Positions 32,690 through 42,780 of a stretch of 64,000 bases of DNA are shown here, piece after piece; the stretch's first letter is position 1; each line of letters begins with the position of its first letter. A model generated the notes under the pieces. The model was not told the DNA's origin. It made no database searches and worked only from the letters and a program-made list of their open reading frames with translations. The DNA comes from JAUIKM01 sp964445695 (GTDB lineage Bacteria; Bacteroidota; Ignavibacteria; Kapaibacteriales; UBA7675), in assembly GCA_964445695.1 (NCBI GenBank), contig CAYULF010000010.1, forward strand, positions 1 through 64,000, written 5' to 3'. A program made the translations under genes and the position numbers.

Positions 32690-34324
32690 TTATTTGTCCG
32701 CGCGTGGAGAACCGATTCGTTTAACATTGTCCGACAAGTCGGAATCGCCGTCCACCTCGTTGTCCAGCTCAACGCGGTCCGCCATGCTGCGCGCCTCCGG
32801 CGCGGTGCTGATCGGCAGCGTAATCACAAAAGTGGTGCCGCGGTTCACCGCGCTCTGAATATCGATGCGCCCGTTGTGCGCCTCCACGATGGATTTTACG
32901 ATCGAGAGCCCCAGGCCGTGACCGCGGATATTCTGCGAGCGCGCCTTGTCGACGCGGTAGAAACGGTTGAAAATTTTCTGCAGGTCCTCCGGCGGGATGC
33001 CTATGCCCGTGTCGCGCACGTGAATATCCGCCAGGTCGTCGCGCCGCGCCAGCGTCACAAAAATCTCGCCGTCGGCGGGCGTGTATTTGATGGCGTTGTC
33101 GATCACGTTCAGCAGAGCCTGGTGCAGGCGCACGCGGTCGCCGCGCGTGTGGATGGCCTCGCCGGCGTCAAAGCGCACGGTGATCGACTTGTCCTCGGCC
33201 AGGATCATCGCATCCTCGCAGATGTCGCTTAGCAGCGCCGTCAGGTCGACGGTTTCCAGCTGCAGCTGGATCTCGCCGGAGTCGGCGCGCGAAAGCTGAA
33301 GCAGGTTCTGCACGACTTTGGACAGGCGCATGACTTCTTCCTGCGCGGAGATCAGGATTTCCTCGTACTCGCCGGCCGTTCGTTTGGAGCGCAGCGCTAT
33401 CTCCAGCTCGCCCATCAGGATCGCCAGCGGCGTGCGCAGCTCGTGCGAGGCGTCGCCCGTAAACTGGCGAATCTGCTGGAAGGAGGCTTCCAGGCGCGAG
33501 ATCATCTCGTTCAGCGTCTCCGTCAGCCGCGCGATCTCGTCGTTGACCGGCGGCACCGGCAATCGCTGACTCAAATTGCTGGCGGTTATCTCTTTGGCTG
33601 ATCGGTTGATGTCTTCAATCGGCAGGAGCGAATACTTGGCCAGGAACCAGCCGCCGAAGGTCGAAATCAGCAGCACGGCCGGCGCGGCGATCAGCAGGGA
33701 CGAAAACAGGTCGTTCAGCGTCGCGGCGATTTCCTCCACCGGATAGGCCACCGTAATCTGCGCCTGCGAGGTGTAGTAGAGCAGGATGCGCAGCGTCTTG
33801 CCGCCGATGTCGTACTGCGAGCGCACTTCCCAGTAGGAATTGGTGTCGATCGAGGCAATCAGATCGAGCGGGCGCGGCAGCGAATCGCGCTCCAGGTTTT
33901 CCGAGCGCCACACGATCTTGCCCGCCGTGTCGGCCACCTGGATAAAGTAATTCTGCTGGTTCAGCAGGATGTGTTCGTAGACGGCGGACCACACCAGGCC
34001 CGGCGTCTGGTTGGCCGCGGCGGAGTCCTGCACGGGCAGCAGCGGACCTTCAAAATCGCGCAGCGGCTGCAGATTCAGGAAGCTGAGAGGACTGCCGGCG
34101 TCGCCGCTGGGCTGCGCCGTCGTCAGCGTGGTATTGGTCGCTTTGAGCTGCTGGACGATGTAGTATTCCAGCGACTCGGCGACTTTCAGGATCGACGTGT
34201 CGAGATTGGCCTGCAGGTCGCGCGAGACGGTTTCGTAGTTCAGGTAGCCGAAAAACCCCATGGTCAGGGCCAGGATGGCCGTGTACCACATCGTCAGTCG
34301 CCAGCGGAGGGGAAGTTTCAGCAT
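32690..34324 (-). CDS. HAMP-domain sensor histidine kinase
   Basis: 544 residues. TM1 near residues 10-28, a periplasmic sensor region (about 30-165), TM2 (about 180-205), HAMP linker (about 200-250), HisKA with SHELRTPLAIL (His near 294), and HATPase with N box NVIDNAIKYTP, DTGIGIPPEDL and GHGLGLSIV. It autophosphorylates on His and passes phosphate to a regulator. No response regulator gene is adjacent, so its partner is elsewhere. The PAP2 gene lies 118 bp away on the opposite strand; murF follows on the same strand with its own promoter. Confidence 0.95.
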   Translation of the reverse strand: MLKLPLRWRLTMWYTAILALTMGFFGYLNYETVSRDLQANLDTSILKVAESLEYYIVQQLKATNTTLTTAQPSGDAGSPLSFLNLQPLRDFEGPLLPVQDSAAANQTPGLVWSAVYEHILLNQQNYFIQVADTAGKIVWRSENLERDSLPRPLDLIASIDTNSYWEVRSQYDIGGKTLRILLYYTSQAQITVAYPVEEIAATLNDLFSSLLIAAPAVLLISTFGGWFLAKYSLLPIEDINRSAKEITASNLSQRLPVPPVNDEIARLTETLNEMISRLEASFQQIRQFTGDASHELRTPLAILMGELEIALRSKRTAGEYEEILISAQEEVMRLSKVVQNLLQLSRADSGEIQLQLETVDLTALLSDICEDAMILAEDKSITVRFDAGEAIHTRGDRVRLHQALLNVIDNAIKYTPADGEIFVTLARRDDLADIHVRDTGIGIPPEDLQKIFNRFYRVDKARSQNIRGHGLGLSIVKSIVEAHNGRIDIQSAVNRGTTFVITLPISTAPEARSMADRVELDNEVDGDSDLSDNVKRIGSPRADK

Positions 34325-34442
34325 AGAATTCAGGACGCTCTTGTGTGCTTTGGGGCCAATCTAACATGGCGCGACGAATATCCGCGCAGAATTGATAACT
34401 TGGATTTTCTTCCCGATATGGCTGCTGATACCCGGGCCGCGC

Positions 34443-35015
34443 ATGGACACACTGCTCGCTCTCGACCGCGAACTCTTTTATTTCATTAACAGCACGCTGG
34501 CCAACACGCCGGCGGATTGGTTCTTTAGGCTGATCACGGATCGCATCGCCACCCTTGCCATTTTAATACCTCTTTTGTTGGTCCTCGTGGTGCGCGGCGG
34601 CAAACGGGCCTGGATTTTTGTGCCGCTGCTCGTGCTGGCCATCGCCGCCGGCGACCAGTTCAACAGTGAGTTTTTGAAGGAATGGGTCGGGCGTCTGCGT
34701 CCATGCCGCAGTCTGGAAGACGTGCGCACGCTCGTGCACTGCGGCGCCGGCAAGTCCTTTCCTTCCTCACATGCCGTCAATATGTTTGCCGCGGCGACGA
34801 TGACGCACTTTTTTTATCCGCGGGCGCGAATCTGGGTGTTTATCTACGCCGCTTTGGTGGCGCTTTCACGTGTGTACTGCGGCGTGCACTATCCGCTGGA
34901 CGTGCTGGCGGGCGCGCTTGAAGGCAGCCTGATCGCCATTCTGGTTTACGCGCTGTGGCGTCTGGCGGCGCAGCGCTGGAGTCTGCTGGCCCTGCCCTCG
35001 GCGGACGGACGATAG
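34443..35015 (+). CDS. PAP2-family phosphatase
   Basis: 190 residues from the ATG at 34443 (MDTLLALDRELFYFINS), a usual N-terminus for the family; an earlier in-frame start at 34392 is less likely. The three phosphatase motifs are KEWVGRLRP, FPSSHAVNMFA and SRVYCGVHYPLDVLAG, between about five membrane spans. Members hydrolyse undecaprenyl pyrophosphate or other lipid phosphates at the outer face of the inner membrane. Undecaprenyl pyrophosphate recycling would fit the nearby mraY/murF, but the substrate is not proven by the sequence. Confidence 0.92.
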   Translation: MDTLLALDRELFYFINSTLANTPADWFFRLITDRIATLAILIPLLLVLVVRGGKRAWIFVPLLVLAIAAGDQFNSEFLKEWVGRLRPCRSLEDVRTLVHCGAGKSFPSSHAVNMFAAATMTHFFYPRARIWVFIYAALVALSRVYCGVHYPLDVLAGALEGSLIAILVYALWRLAAQRWSLLALPSADGR

Positions 35016-35034
35016 GCGTCGCGCGCGCACCGGC

Positions 35035-35065
35035 TTGAAAATCCCGTTTGCCGGCTCTATCTTTG
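35035..35065 (+). promoter_or_regulatory. Bacteroidota-type promoter
   Basis: CTTG ending at 35037, about 20 nt, then TATCTTTG at 35058-35065. The same arrangement (CTTG, 20 nt, TATCTTTG) occurs upstream of marR. It is ~78 bp before the start at 35143 and implies that the in-frame ATG at 35035 is not used. Confidence 0.6.
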
Positions 35066-35142
35066 CAAATTCGCCCGGATGCGACCGCGCCTGCCGGCTC
35101 GCATCCCGGTCCTTCCCCAATCGATATACAGCTTCGACCTCT

Positions 35143-37764
35143 ATGCGCCGAATTTCCACCTTTGGTGTGATCGTGTTTTGTATCTGTCTTGCACTGCAAC
35201 TCCAAACGCTGCGGGCACAGACGGCCGGTCCCTATGAACCGCTCTCGCGCCAGCAGATAGCTCGCATCGTCGGCGCGCCCGACCGCGTGATTGTGTCTCT
35301 GGCGGGGCAGTGGGAGCGTCGTTCCGATGATGAAGTCACGACGGTGGCCATTCCGCGCTCGGTGATGCACGAGGTGGAGACGACCTACTCGCGCACCTTT
35401 ACCATTGAGGAATCGATGGTGCAGGACATGAGCTGGCAGCTGCTGGCGCTCGGCGCCGGTTATCGCACGGACATCCGCATCAACAACCAGTATCTGGGCA
35501 GTCACATCGGCGGCTCGGCGCCGTTCAACCTGCGGATTCCCAACGGCGCGCTGCGCTCCGGACTTAACACGATTGAAATTGTGATCAACAATGTGCTGGA
35601 TCCTTCCTCGACGGTGCCGCCGCGCCGCGGTCCACTCGGTTCGATCAACTTCGGCGGGATTTACCGCGAGATTTATCTGGTCGGATCGCCGCATGTCTGG
35701 GTCGGCGGCGTCTCCGTGCAGACCGCTTTTGCGTCCGGCTACGGCTCGGCGCGCGTCGACGTCAATGCGCTGGTTTCGTCCGGCATGCTGGATCACCTGG
35801 TGATTCCGGTCGATACGCTCGGCGGCGATTCGGCCGACGTGGCGGCGCGCAGTGCCATCTCCAGCATCTCGGTCAGCGTGGAAGCCGAACTTGTCGGCCC
35901 CGGCGGCCAGGTTTTCAGCGCCGACCTGCCGCTGACCGTCGACCTGGAACCGGAGCGCAATCTGCCGGCCAAGCTCTCGATCAACGTCGACCAGCCTCAG
36001 CTCTGGTCGCCGCAGTCGCCGGGGCTGCACACCCTGCGCGTGCGCCTGCGCGTCAACGGCGGGGTGGTGGACACCTATGAACGGCGCATCGGACTCTACG
36101 ATCTGGACAAATCCGACGGCGCGGCTTTGCGCCTCAACGGCAAAGCACTCGTGATCAACGCGGTGGAATACGTGGAGCATATCGCCGGCCGCGGCCGCAC
36201 GCTCAACGCCGCCGAAATGGAAGCCGACGTGCGCGCCATGAAGACGCTGGGCGCCAACGTCGTGCGCGCGCGCCACGCCGCGCCGCACCCGCATTTTGTG
36301 AATCTCTGCGACGCCTACGGCCTGTTTGTGCTGATCGACCTGCCGGTGCAGGACGTGCCCGACGGCATCATCGGCTCGGATAATTTTATCGCGACGTCGG
36401 AAAACCTGATGCGCGAATACCTCGAGTTTTACGACCTCAATCCTTCGGTGCTCGGCTGGGGCGTCTCCGACGGCCTGGAGTCGGGCGCGCCCGGCACACA
36501 GCGCTACGAAGAGGCGATCATGCGCATCGTGCGCGACGGCTCACAGAATATCGCCTACAAATCCGTGCGCCAGAATATGACGCAGCTGGATCCGGACAAT
36601 GTCGACCTGTTGATGCTCTCGATGCACACCGAAGACCTGGCCGTGTTCCGCGCCGAGCTGGAGCGCCTGCGCGGCCTGTCAAACGGCAAACCGCTCATCG
36701 TCGGATTCGGGACGGTGGTGCAGGCCGGCAACCACAACGGTTATTCCGATCCTCTCTCCGAAGAAGCCAAGGCAAAATTTCTGCGCGACCGCGTCCGTGC
36801 GGTGCGCGAGAGCCGTCCCGACGACGGCGTCATGGTCTGGTCTTTCAACTCCTACCAGACCGCGCGGCCGATCCTGACGAACAACTACTCCGACCCCTAT
36901 GCGGCCACCAGCGGACTGATGGACGCCGGGCGCGAGTCCGGCCTGGCCTACGACGTGGTGCGGGCGCTGTTCAACGACGAGGAAGAGCCTTTTATCACCG
37001 CCGGAACGTACCGGATGACCACGCCTTTCATCTACACCATCGTGTGCGTGGTTATGATCATCGTGTTTTTTGTGATCATCAACAGTTCGCGCCGTTTCCG
37101 CGAAAACGTCATGCGTGCTCTCGTGCGGCCGTACAATTTCTACGCCGATATTCGCGATCAGCGTATCCTTTCAAATGCCAGAACGGTTCTCTTGTCTCTT
37201 TTGCTTTCGAGCGGGCTGGGAATCGTGGTGTCGGCATTGCTGTACCACTTGCGCGGCAGTTTTGAGCTGGACTACCTGCTCAACGTCGTCATCGTGTCGG
37301 ACCGCCTCAAGGAGATCGTCGATCTCGCGGTCTGGTCGCCGGAGCTTTCGATTCTGGCGGGCACGCTGATTTTCCTCTCGCTCTTTTTCGGCGTGGCGCT
37401 GGCCATTCGACTCGGTTCGATGTTCGTGCGCTCGCGCATCTTTTTCAACGATGCGTTTGTGATAGCCGTCTGGGCGGGACTACCGGCGCTCTTTTTGTTG
37501 TTGCCGGCGATGGGCATCTACCAGCTGCTGGAACTGGGCGGTTTTGTGCCGCCGGTGATATTGCTTCTGTTACTTCTGGGCGGCTGGATACTCTATCGCG
37601 TGTTGCGCGGGACGGCCGTTATTTACGACGTCTGGGCGCCGAACGTTTACGTTACGGGGATTGCCCTTTTGCTTGTCATCGGGATTGCAGTCGTCGTTTA
37701 TATGGACGCCGTCTGGTCGTCCATCGACTACGTGAACTATTTTGCCCGGGTGATTCTGCCCTGA
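35143..37764 (+). CDS. GH2-like protein fused to a multi-TM domain
   Basis: 873 residues from the ATG at 35143 (MRRISTFGVIVFCICLALQL, a signal peptide). Residues ~30-330 look like the sugar-binding and immunoglobulin-like domains of glycoside hydrolase family 2 (WQLLALGAGYRTDIRINNQYLG, then GSINFGGIYREIYLVG), and ~330-620 like its barrel (NGKALVINAVEYVEHI, GANVVRARHAAPHP). Where GH2 enzymes carry the acid/base Asn-Glu after a beta-strand ending in W, this protein has WGVSDGLESG, and where the nucleophile Glu is expected (KPL.. then EYG or EFG) it has KPLIVGFGTV. So both catalytic acids appear missing. From ~625 to the end are about six membrane spans. It is probably a membrane-anchored carbohydrate-binding or scaffold protein; that role is inference. 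Confidence 0.85.
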   Translation: MRRISTFGVIVFCICLALQLQTLRAQTAGPYEPLSRQQIARIVGAPDRVIVSLAGQWERRSDDEVTTVAIPRSVMHEVETTYSRTFTIEESMVQDMSWQLLALGAGYRTDIRINNQYLGSHIGGSAPFNLRIPNGALRSGLNTIEIVINNVLDPSSTVPPRRGPLGSINFGGIYREIYLVGSPHVWVGGVSVQTAFASGYGSARVDVNALVSSGMLDHLVIPVDTLGGDSADVAARSAISSISVSVEAELVGPGGQVFSADLPLTVDLEPERNLPAKLSINVDQPQLWSPQSPGLHTLRVRLRVNGGVVDTYERRIGLYDLDKSDGAALRLNGKALVINAVEYVEHIAGRGRTLNAAEMEADVRAMKTLGANVVRARHAAPHPHFVNLCDAYGLFVLIDLPVQDVPDGIIGSDNFIATSENLMREYLEFYDLNPSVLGWGVSDGLESGAPGTQRYEEAIMRIVRDGSQNIAYKSVRQNMTQLDPDNVDLLMLSMHTEDLAVFRAELERLRGLSNGKPLIVGFGTVVQAGNHNGYSDPLSEEAKAKFLRDRVRAVRESRPDDGVMVWSFNSYQTARPILTNNYSDPYAATSGLMDAGRESGLAYDVVRALFNDEEEPFITAGTYRMTTPFIYTIVCVVMIIVFFVIINSSRRFRENVMRALVRPYNFYADIRDQRILSNARTVLLSLLLSSGLGIVVSALLYHLRGSFELDYLLNVVIVSDRLKEIVDLAVWSPELSILAGTLIFLSLFFGVALAIRLGSMFVRSRIFFNDAFVIAVWAGLPALFLLLPAMGIYQLLELGGFVPPVILLLLLLGGWILYRVLRGTAVIYDVWAPNVYVTGIALLLVIGIAVVVYMDAVWSSIDYVNYFARVILP

Positions 37765-37923
37765 GGTTCAATAACTAACAAAAGAAGGCTGTTGTCAGAG
37801 GAGATCAGATAAGGCAGGGCGCAGAAAATTTGTCAGGGGAACGTCGGAATTCTGGAACCGGCGCGCCCACGCCGGCTCGCGCCGGTACTATACGAGCTAT
37901 TCAAACCAGAACCAGCGGACACT

Positions 37924-40900
37924 ATGAGTACTTCTACCTGCTACCCCGGCAGGCGGCTTCGCATTATCGTAGCCTGCCTGTATGCCCTGCTCCTCACAGG
38001 AATTTTTGCCTGCGGCAGTGAAGAAACGGCACAGACCGGCTACCCCACGGATTACAGCACTGAACCGCTTTTTACGCTGCTGCCGCCCTCCTGGACCGGT
38101 GTGGATTTTGAGAATGTGATCGTCGAGGACTCGATTGTCAACTACATCGAGTGTTACAACTGCTTCAACGGCGGCGGCGTGGGCATCGGTGATTTTAACT
38201 CCGACGGCATGCCGGACGTATATCTGTCGGGCAACGTCACGCCGGACAAACTCTACCTGAACCGCGGCGGAATGCAGTTTGAAGATGTGACGGCGGCGGC
38301 CGGCATCGTCGACCCGGGCGGCTGGCGCATGGGCGTCACGGTGGTGGACATCAACGCCGACGGGCACGACGACATTTACGTCTGCCGCGCGCTGCGGCAC
38401 CGCACCAAAGAAGAGCGGCGCAACCTGCTGTACATCAACAACGGCGACGCCACCTTCACGGAACAGGCCGCGGCCTACGGCCTGGACGACAGCGGTTATT
38501 CCACGCACGCAGCCTTTTTTGACTACGACCGCGACGGCGACCTGGACATGTACCTGGTCAACCAGCCGAGCGGCGGGCGCGCCCTGGAGCTGAGCCGCAC
38601 CCAGCGCAAAATCTGGATGGACGAAGATCCGGACGTGCGCGACAAAATGTACCGCAACAACTCGGACGGCACGTTTACGGACGTCAGCGCCGAAGCGGGC
38701 ATCTGGAACTACGGTCACGGTCTGAGCGGCTCGGTGGGCGACATCAACGACGACGGCTGGTTTGATATTTACGTCGCGAACGATTTCTACGAGCAGGACT
38801 ACCTGTACATCAACAACGGCGACGGCACATTTACGGACAGAATCACGGACTACACGCGCCATCTGAGCAACTTCGGCATGGGTTCCGACGTGTCGGACTT
38901 CAACAACGACGGTCTGCTGGACGTGGTGGTGGTGGACATGGTGGCGGAGGACCGCTACCGCAACAAAGTCCTGATGGGCGCGATGAGCAACGAAGAGTTC
39001 TGGACCACGATCGACTCGGGATTCCACTACCAGTACATGTTCAACACACTGCAGGTGAACAACGGAGCCGGCGCATTCAGCGAGATTGGCCAGATGGCCG
39101 GCATCTCCAAAACGGACTGGAGCTGGGCGCCGTTTTTTGCCGATCTGGACAACGACGGATTCAAGGACCTCTACATCACGAACGGTATTATCCGCGACAT
39201 CAGGCACAACGACTTCAGCCGCAAGACAACGATGGCGCATACGATGTCGGGCCGGGTGGACGATCACGTGATGAAACTGATGGAGGCGATGCCTTCGACC
39301 AAACTGCCGAACTACGCCTATCACAACGACGGCAACTGGCATTTCAGCGACAAAGCCAAAGAATGGGGACTTGGGCGTCCGAGTTTTTCCAACGGCGGCA
39401 TTTATGCCGACCTGGACGCCGACGGCGATCTGGACCTGGTGATCAACAATTCCAACGACACAACTTTTGTGTACCGCAACAACTCGATTGAGCGCGGCGC
39501 GGACAACGGCTGGGTGCAGTTTGAGTTCCGCGGGCCGGCCAAAAATCCGCGCGGCATAGGCGCTCGCGTGACGATTGAGTACGAGGGCGGCCTGCAGTAC
39601 CAGGAGATTTCGTCTGCGCGCGGTTTCCACTGTACGCCGCAGCCGATCGCGCACTTTGGTCTCGGCACGGCGGTCAAACAGATCGAACGCGCCATCGTGG
39701 TCTGGCCCGACGGCAGCGTGGAGACAATCGTCAATCCGGCGCTGAATCAGCGCCATGTGATCGACGTCAAAAATGCCGGTGCGGCCGACGCCGCACGGCC
39801 TTCGCGCGCGGCGATTGCCGGCGATCCGCTGATGCGCGGTGACAACGCGCTGTTCAGTCCGCCGGCGGCGCACCAGGAAACGCCTTATGACGACTTCCTG
39901 CGCGAGGTGCTGCTGCCGAACAAAATGTCGCAGCTCGGCCCCGGCATGGCCGTAGGCGACGTGAACGGCGACGGCGTGGAAGACATGTATATCGGCGGCG
40001 CAAGCGGATTCGCGGGCAAACTCTACGAGTACCGCAACGGAAACTACGTTCTGTCTTCGGCGAGCAGTGTGTTCGCAGCGCATGCCGATTCCGAAGATAT
40101 GGGGGCGCTGTTGTTCGACAGCGACGGCGACGGCGATCTGGACCTCTACGTGGTCTCGGGCGGCAATGAGTGCGAGGCGAAGGCCGACAGATTGCAGGAC
40201 CGTTTGTATCTGAACGACGGCCGCGGGCGCTTCAGCTACGCAAAGGCGGCGTTGCCGCAGATGGTCGGCAGCGGCTCCTGCGTGACGGCGGGCGACTTCG
40301 ACGGCGACGGCGATCTGGATCTGTTTGTCGGCGGGCGGCAGGTACCGGGCGACTATCCGCTGCCGGGCCGCTCCTACCTGCTGGAAAATAACGGAGGAAC
40401 GTTTGCGGATGTGACGGAGGAGCGCGCGCCGCAGCTCAAACGCATCGGCATGGTGACCTCGGCGCTGTGGACCGACTTTGACGGCAACGGCCGCCGCGAT
40501 CTGATTATCGTGGGCGAGTGGATGCCGATCACCTTCATGCACAATACCGGCTCCGGTTTTGAAGACGTCACGTCCAAACGCCTGGCGATGAAAACCAACG
40601 GCTGGTGGAACAGCGTGGTTTCGGGCGATTTCGACAACGACGGCGATCTGGACTACGTGGTCGGCAACCTCGGCAAAAACTCCAAGTTCAAGACCTCGGA
40701 GGAAAAACCCTTCCAGGTGTATCACAACGATTTTGACGACAACGGCAAGGCGGACATCGTGCTGGCGGCGTACAGCGGCGACGTCAACTATCCGGTGCGC
40801 GGGCGCGAGTGTTCCAGCGAGCAGATTCCATCGATTGAGCGCAAATTCCCGACCTATGCCGACTTTGCGAAGGCCGATCTGGACGATGTGTACGGCCGCG

Positions 40901-41529
40901 AGGCGCTGCGCAACTCCTACTCGGCGCGGGTCTACACTTTTGAGAGCATGGTGCTGCGCAACGAAAACGGCGAATTTGTGCCGCAGTCTCTGCCTGTACA
41001 GGCTCAGATAGCGCCGATCAACGGCATGCTGGTGATGGACCTGGACACGGACGGTTTTCTGGACATCGTAGCAGTCGGGAATAATCACCAGGCGGAAGTT
41101 GAAACGCAGCGGTACGACGCCGGTATCGGCCTGGTGCTGCACGGCAACGGCGACTGTGGATTTACGGCGGTGAGCGTGCTGAACAGTGGTTTTCTTGCTC
41201 GCGGAGACGCGCGGTCGCTGGTTCGAATTCACCACCCCGAAAAGGGCCCGGTGCTGGTGGCGGCCAACAACAACGACGCCTTTGACGTTTTCAGTTTCAA
41301 CGACATCAAAGCGGCGATGCGCCCGGTGGTGATTCAGCCGGATGACGATTACGCCGTGGTGGAATTTACCGACGGCAGGCGACAAAGACGCGAATTTCAT
41401 TTTGGAAGCGCGTATCTTTCCGCCTCTTCGCGCACCTTTTACATGACCAGCGATATGAAATCGGTGCGCGTTTTCAACCGGGAAGGGCTGCAGCGCGAAC
41501 TTGCGTCGCCCGACCTGGCATCGCACTAG
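37924..41529 (+). CDS. FG-GAP/ASPIC (CRTAC1-like) lipoprotein
   Basis: 1201 residues. Lipoprotein signal: positive start, hydrophobic core and lipobox LTGIFAC with the Cys near residue 32. Then many FG-GAP/VCBS calcium-binding repeats (patterns such as GDFNSDGMPDVYLSGN, DINADGHDDIYV, DYDRDGDLDMYLVN) forming a propeller, an ASPIC/UnbV domain (about 535-615, RGIGARVTIEYEGG and VVWPDGSVETI), and a second set of FG-GAP repeats to the C-terminus. Such proteins are cell-surface, bind calcium and are often encoded near SusCD or T9SS genes; their exact job is not established. The gene stands 159 bp after the GH2-like gene on the same strand and may be cotranscribed with it. Confidence 0.93.
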   Translation: MSTSTCYPGRRLRIIVACLYALLLTGIFACGSEETAQTGYPTDYSTEPLFTLLPPSWTGVDFENVIVEDSIVNYIECYNCFNGGGVGIGDFNSDGMPDVYLSGNVTPDKLYLNRGGMQFEDVTAAAGIVDPGGWRMGVTVVDINADGHDDIYVCRALRHRTKEERRNLLYINNGDATFTEQAAAYGLDDSGYSTHAAFFDYDRDGDLDMYLVNQPSGGRALELSRTQRKIWMDEDPDVRDKMYRNNSDGTFTDVSAEAGIWNYGHGLSGSVGDINDDGWFDIYVANDFYEQDYLYINNGDGTFTDRITDYTRHLSNFGMGSDVSDFNNDGLLDVVVVDMVAEDRYRNKVLMGAMSNEEFWTTIDSGFHYQYMFNTLQVNNGAGAFSEIGQMAGISKTDWSWAPFFADLDNDGFKDLYITNGIIRDIRHNDFSRKTTMAHTMSGRVDDHVMKLMEAMPSTKLPNYAYHNDGNWHFSDKAKEWGLGRPSFSNGGIYADLDADGDLDLVINNSNDTTFVYRNNSIERGADNGWVQFEFRGPAKNPRGIGARVTIEYEGGLQYQEISSARGFHCTPQPIAHFGLGTAVKQIERAIVVWPDGSVETIVNPALNQRHVIDVKNAGAADAARPSRAAIAGDPLMRGDNALFSPPAAHQETPYDDFLREVLLPNKMSQLGPGMAVGDVNGDGVEDMYIGGASGFAGKLYEYRNGNYVLSSASSVFAAHADSEDMGALLFDSDGDGDLDLYVVSGGNECEAKADRLQDRLYLNDGRGRFSYAKAALPQMVGSGSCVTAGDFDGDGDLDLFVGGRQVPGDYPLPGRSYLLENNGGTFADVTEERAPQLKRIGMVTSALWTDFDGNGRRDLIIVGEWMPITFMHNTGSGFEDVTSKRLAMKTNGWWNSVVSGDFDNDGDLDYVVGNLGKNSKFKTSEEKPFQVYHNDFDDNGKADIVLAAYSGDVNYPVRGRECSSEQIPSIERKFPTYADFAKADLDDVYGREALRNSYSARVYTFESMVLRNENGEFVPQSLPVQAQIAPINGMLVMDLDTDGFLDIVAVGNNHQAEVETQRYDAGIGLVLHGNGDCGFTAVSVLNSGFLARGDARSLVRIHHPEKGPVLVAANNNDAFDVFSFNDIKAAMRPVVIQPDDDYAVVEFTDGRRQRREFHFGSAYLSASSRTFYMTSDMKSVRVFNREGLQRELASPDLASH

Positions 41530-41571
41530 CAGGGCCGCGTGTGCCGCGGCGGTCAATTGGAGAACAGAAAT

Positions 41572-42648
41572 ATGTTAAAAGGCGGGGCCGGACGCTCTCG
41601 ATTTGAACAGTTTGGTCCGGACGGAGGCGTCCTGGAGGATCGCGAGATCACGATTCTCCAGGCTATTGTTCACTACTATATCCTTTCGGCAACGCCGGTC
41701 GGCTCGCGCGTGCTGTCCAGATACCTGGAGGACCAACTCAAGCTCAGCGCGGCTTCCATCCGCAATGTCATGTCGGATCTGGAGGACAAGGGCTACATCA
41801 CACATCCGCACACTTCGGCGGGGCGCATACCGACGGACCGCGGCTATCGCTACTACGTCGATACACTGCGCGGCATTGAACGACTGAGCCTGACTGAAGC
41901 TGATTCGATACGCCGCCAGCTGGACGAAGCGCCGACCGACGCGGTTCTGCGTCAGGCTTCGCGCATAATCGGCGCGCTGTCCCACAATCTGGGTGTCGTG
42001 TCGATTCCGGAGTTGTCGGACGCGACGATCGGGCGCATTGAGATAATTTCGATCTCCTCGGCGCGCCTGCTGGTAATTGTGACGCTGGAATCCGATCTGG
42101 TGCGGACAATCACACTGGAAGTCAATTTTGAGATTGATTCGCGCGAACTGGACGCTGTGACGCAGCAGCTGAACGAGCGGCTGAGCGGCCGCAAACTCAG
42201 CTTCATTCGCGAGAATATCGAGGCGGTCATCAACGAGGTGCAGACCGACAACAAAGACATTCTGCGCCTCTTTGTCGATTCGGCCGACACGCTGTTCTCT
42301 CGTCACCTGGCTTCGGGCGACAAGGTGCACATCGCCGGTGCGGGCAACCTGCTGGAGCTGCCGGAGTTCGAAAACACGAACCGGATCCGTGGCATTATAG
42401 AAATGATCGAGAGCGAGGAAATCGTGGTGCACCTGCTCGACAGCACCAGTTCGGTGGAAGGCCAGGTAAAAGTGTATATCGGCGAAGAAATGAGCGAAAC
42501 CATCATGCAGGATTACAGTCTGCTTACCACGCGTTATCGCATCGACTCCGGCTCCGGCGCCATCGCGCTGATCGGCCCCAAACGCATGAACTACTCCAAA
42601 ATGATCGCGATTCTCAACAACGTCGCCCAGGCTCTTTCGGTTAAATAA
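41572..42648 (+). CDS. hrcA: Heat-inducible transcription repressor HrcA
   Basis: 358 residues from the ATG at 41572, preceded by TTGGAGAAC. N-terminal winged helix with the family signature (REITILQAIVHYYILSATPVGSR, then SAASIRNVMSDLEDKGYITHPHTSAGRIPTDRGYRYYVD), a GAF-like middle and the C-terminal AIALIGPKRMNYSKMIAIL. HrcA represses chaperone genes through CIRCE operators and is released on heat stress. It leads the grpE-dnaJ group. I looked for a CIRCE palindrome (TTAGCACTC / GAGTGCTAA) upstream of hrcA and grpE and saw none. Confidence 0.97.
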   Translation: MLKGGAGRSRFEQFGPDGGVLEDREITILQAIVHYYILSATPVGSRVLSRYLEDQLKLSAASIRNVMSDLEDKGYITHPHTSAGRIPTDRGYRYYVDTLRGIERLSLTEADSIRRQLDEAPTDAVLRQASRIIGALSHNLGVVSIPELSDATIGRIEIISISSARLLVIVTLESDLVRTITLEVNFEIDSRELDAVTQQLNERLSGRKLSFIRENIEAVINEVQTDNKDILRLFVDSADTLFSRHLASGDKVHIAGAGNLLELPEFENTNRIRGIIEMIESEEIVVHLLDSTSSVEGQVKVYIGEEMSETIMQDYSLLTTRYRIDSGSGAIALIGPKRMNYSKMIAILNNVAQALSVK

Positions 42649-42780
42649 TTCCGTCAAATATTTAACAACCACAGACGTTAATTCGTGTTGTCAAAAGCGC
42701 CTGGGACGGGCCGCCGACAGGCATGAATGGCGGCACAGAGCGTCCCGACGCCTTTACCATGCCAAGTTTCGAGGGATACA

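Noticed and set aside
37897..41556. 1219-codon open frame on the minus strand
   Set aside because: Antisense shadow of the FG-GAP lipoprotein; His/Val/Arg-rich with no family motif, while the plus frame has a lipobox and clear repeats.
41530..42780. CIRCE operator for HrcA
   Set aside because: No TTAGCACTC/GAGTGCTAA palindrome is present upstream of hrcA or grpE; an isolated GAGTGCT near 44763 has no partner arm.
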